From NCBI RefSeq assembly GCF_021412625.1, contig NZ_JAKCFI010000004.1, positions 1-64,000 of the forward strand: DNA of 64,000 bases, given 5' to 3'. The notes beneath the pieces are model-generated. The model ran no database searches, had not been told where the DNA came from, and worked only from the letters and a program-made list of their open reading frames with translations. This document shows, piece by piece, positions 62,369 through 64,000 of this stretch (position 1 is the stretch's first letter; each line of letters opens with the position of its first letter). A program made the translations under genes and the position numbers. The DNA is from Myxococcus stipitatus. Its GTDB lineage: Bacteria > Myxococcota > Myxococcia > Myxococcales > Myxococcaceae.

Positions 62369-63625
62369 GTGAATACCCGTGCCCTGACGACGCTGGTCCT
62401 CTTCGCGGCTTGCGTGCACGCCGCATGTGTCTCGCAACAGAAAGGTCGTGAGGAGGCGTCCATGGACGAGCCTGGACCTCCGGCGCGGTGGTGGAGGCGC
62501 GGCGCGCTGGAGCGCGACTTCGAGCGCTTCCTTCGCGAGGGCACGGCGCTGGCGCAGGACGGCACGCTGGTGCTGGACGCGTCCGCGCCGACGGGCAGCG
62601 AGCCGGTGCCCGCGGGGCGGATGGAGGACGGGGGCACCCGCTACCACGAGGCCACCTATCGCTTCGGCAAGGCCGTCTCGGAGGTGCAGGCGGTGCCGGG
62701 CGGCTTCACCAGCGTGGTGCCCTCTTTCGACGCGCTGACGCCTCCGGGGACCTGGGTGAAGGTGACGCTCGCGGCGCGCATCGAGGGCGCGTGGACGAAG
62801 GACTACGAGCTGGGGGTGTGGGCCTTCGACAAGGAGCCCGTCGCGCGGCACAGCGTGGACGGGCAGGGTGACACGAACGGGCAGGTCTTCACCGACACGC
62901 TCAACCTGAAGCGGCGCGCGGACGCGCTGCGGATGACGGTGTGGCTGTTCTCGTCGCGGCCGGAGGTGTCGCCTCGCGTGCGTGCGCTGTCGGCGGCGGT
63001 GAGCGACAAGCAGGGCGTCGCCGAGGACGCGGTGTCGGACCGGACGTCGTGGGGCACGGTGCTGGAGGTGCCGGGCTACTCGCAGATGTTGTATCCGGAT
63101 GGCGGCCCGGTGTGGTGCTCGCCCACGTCCACCACGATGCTGCTCGGGTATTGGGGGCGGAAGCTCGGACGGCCGGAGCTGGCGACCACGGTGCCCTCGT
63201 CGGCGGACCGCACGTATGACTGGGTCTACAAGGGCACGGGCAACTGGGCCTTCAACACCGCGTATGCCTCCGCCATGGGCGATGGCGCCCTGCATGGCGC
63301 GGTGTTGCGCCTGGATGGCTTCGCGCAGGTGGAGCGCCTCATCGCCGCGGGCGTGCCCGTCAGCATCAGCATCGCCTACGACGAAGGGGAGCTGACCGGC
63401 TCGCCCGTGCGCAGCTCGGATGGACATCTCATCGTGCTGAAGGGCTTCACGGCGACGGGCGACGTCGTGTGCAACGACCCCGCCTTCAAGAGCGATGAGA
63501 CGGTGGAGGTCACCTACAAACGCGACGAGCTGTGGCGCGCCTGGCAGCACTCGCGAGGCGCGGCGTATGTGCTGTGGCCCTCGGGCACGACGCTTCCGCC
63601 GGAGCTCATCGGCCAGCTCCGGTGA
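62369..63625 (+). CDS. C39-like cysteine peptidase lipoprotein
   Basis: 418 residues from a GTG at 62369, which gives a lipoprotein signal ending VHAACVSQ (Cys 14); an alternative start at 62321 adds 16 residues. The N-terminal half (about 35-235) is a beta-rich region of unknown family. The C-terminal half fits peptidase C39_2: VLEVPGYSQMLYPDGGPVWC with nucleophile Cys250, SDGHLIVLKGF with His353 and CNDPAF with Asp370, a complete triad. Probably a surface-displayed peptidase. It begins 117 bases after the response-regulator stop and is not obviously co-transcribed. Confidence 0.88.
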   Translation: MNTRALTTLVLFAACVHAACVSQQKGREEASMDEPGPPARWWRRGALERDFERFLREGTALAQDGTLVLDASAPTGSEPVPAGRMEDGGTRYHEATYRFGKAVSEVQAVPGGFTSVVPSFDALTPPGTWVKVTLAARIEGAWTKDYELGVWAFDKEPVARHSVDGQGDTNGQVFTDTLNLKRRADALRMTVWLFSSRPEVSPRVRALSAAVSDKQGVAEDAVSDRTSWGTVLEVPGYSQMLYPDGGPVWCSPTSTTMLLGYWGRKLGRPELATTVPSSADRTYDWVYKGTGNWAFNTAYASAMGDGALHGAVLRLDGFAQVERLIAAGVPVSISIAYDEGELTGSPVRSSDGHLIVLKGFTATGDVVCNDPAFKSDETVEVTYKRDELWRAWQHSRGAAYVLWPSGTTLPPELIGQLR

Positions 63626-63645
63626 CGTCTTGCGAAAGAGCTGTG

Positions 63646-63683
63646 TCATGTCTCAACGTGAAACATGATGCGGGAAACCCGCA
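63646..63683. terminator. two small hairpins after the C39 peptidase gene
   Basis: TCATGT-N11-ACATGA (63646-63668) is followed at once by TGCGGG-AAA-CCCGCA (63669-63683). They lie 20-58 bases after the stop at 63625. The second is a compact six-pair stem and a plausible terminator; no T tract follows. Confidence 0.4.
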
Positions 63684-63702
63684 CTCCGGGACTGATGCGG
63701 GC

Positions 63703-63724
63703 GTCACATTCCGGTGCGTGTGAC
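63703..63724. promoter_or_regulatory. everted dyad GTCACA-N10-TGTGAC
   Basis: Six-base arms separated by ten bases lie about 100 bases upstream of the lipoprotein start at 63826. The half-sites resemble CRP-family arms but in reversed order, so a CRP site is not claimed; another dimeric regulator is possible. No -35/-10 pair was fixed in this 200-base gap. Confidence 0.25.
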
Positions 63725-63825
63725 ATCCACCGTCGACAGCGCACGGATTACGCACCCGAGCGGAGCAGGCCCCACCTCCGCCGACGTTGAGCGGGCAGCC
63801 ATGCAATCGATAGCCTGCGATGCAC

Positions 63826-64000
63826 ATGCGACGTTGGCTTCAGCTCGTTCTGCTCGTGCCTGGAATCGCCTGCACACCTTCGCCAACGACGGAGGACCCG
63901 CACCGCCCGGCCGGGGGCGCGGACGCGAGGCTCACCGGGGCCGCACCGGATGCATCCGGTGGGGCTTCGCCTTCTCCTTCGACGGGAGTGACAGCGGTGG
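63826..64000 (+). CDS. lipoprotein of unknown function, cut by the right edge
   Basis: 58 residues are visible from the ATG at 63826 (an ATG at 63820 adds two). MRRWLQLVLLVPGIAC is a clean lipoprotein signal with lipobox PGIAC; the mature part starts TPSPTTEDPHRPAGG and is Pro/Ala/Gly-rich with no domain yet reached. A different frame open from 63801 lacks any signal and is less likely. The remainder lies outside the window. Confidence 0.6.
   Translation, partial: MRRWLQLVLLVPGIACTPSPTTEDPHRPAGGADARLTGAAPDASGGASPSPSTGVTAV

Noticed and set aside
63703-63724. CRP-family binding site
   Set aside because: The arms are in everted order with a ten-base spacer, unlike TGTGA-N6-TCACA.

Overview
The window is a high-GC chromosomal segment from a myxobacterium, most likely Myxococcaceae. 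The evidence is strong G/C preference at third codon positions, two NtrC-type sigma-54 activators each beside a histidine kinase, a eukaryotic-like Ser/Thr kinase with a membrane anchor, many lipoproteins of unknown function, and large Ala/Pro-rich scaffold proteins. I saw no tRNA, rRNA, CRISPR array, insertion sequence or prophage, and no clear island of foreign composition. The species assignment is inference.

Layout. 0.1-3.3 kb: a secreted protein of unknown function, a trypsin-like lipoprotein protease and an unknown small protein. 3.4-10 kb: a three-domain methionine S-methyltransferase of the plant MMT type, a protein-arginine-methyltransferase-like enzyme, a Cys-rich exported protein and a WS/DGAT acyltransferase. 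10-17.6 kb (minus strand): an apparent operon of RDD membrane protein, an MshEN/HEAT scaffold with a 15-residue repeat linker, a histidine kinase and a sigma-54 activator. 17.7-28.1 kb: housekeeping and small-family genes (GlsB/YeaQ, RsmE, an R. etli-type asparaginase, two tandem Mpo1-like proteins, an AraC regulator, DUF1993, a DUF457 membrane protein, PrmA, an M16 protease), with a 50-bp tandem repeat array at 24.15-24.50 kb. 28.3-35.2 kb: a long coiled-coil protein, HemW, a TPR membrane protein, two paralogous Cys-rich lipoproteins and a DUF4388/J-like/TPR protein, with a perfect 20-bp palindrome in the divergent promoter region. 35.5-40.05 kb: a compact five-gene cluster of TadE/TadG-like and Flp-like pilin proteins with no Tad secretion motor in view. 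40.1-41.4 kb: an orphan LivK-type binding lipoprotein.

41.5-47.9 kb is a complete SUF iron-sulphur cluster operon: Rrf2-type regulator, sufB, sufC, sufD, sufS, sufU, sufT. Most junctions are 4-base start/stop overlaps. An IscR-type operator lies in front of the regulator and a strong hairpin follows sufT, so autoregulated, coordinated expression is the natural reading.

47.9-64 kb: a PfpI-like protein, a lipoprotein isoaspartyl peptidase, a Gly-linker Cys-rich secreted protein, and then a minus-strand series (GAF protein, Ser/Thr kinase, very large DUF3857/transglutaminase-like TPR lipoprotein, YXWGXW protein). After that come an Ala/Lys-rich exported peptide and a plus-strand series (coiled-coil lipoprotein, histidine kinase, sigma-54 activator, C39-like peptidase lipoprotein). 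A lipoprotein gene is cut by the right edge.

The most unusual items are the plant-type MMT, the motorless Tad-like pilin cluster, the MshEN-HEAT scaffold coupled to a two-component system, and the hairpin-rich 50-bp repeat array.
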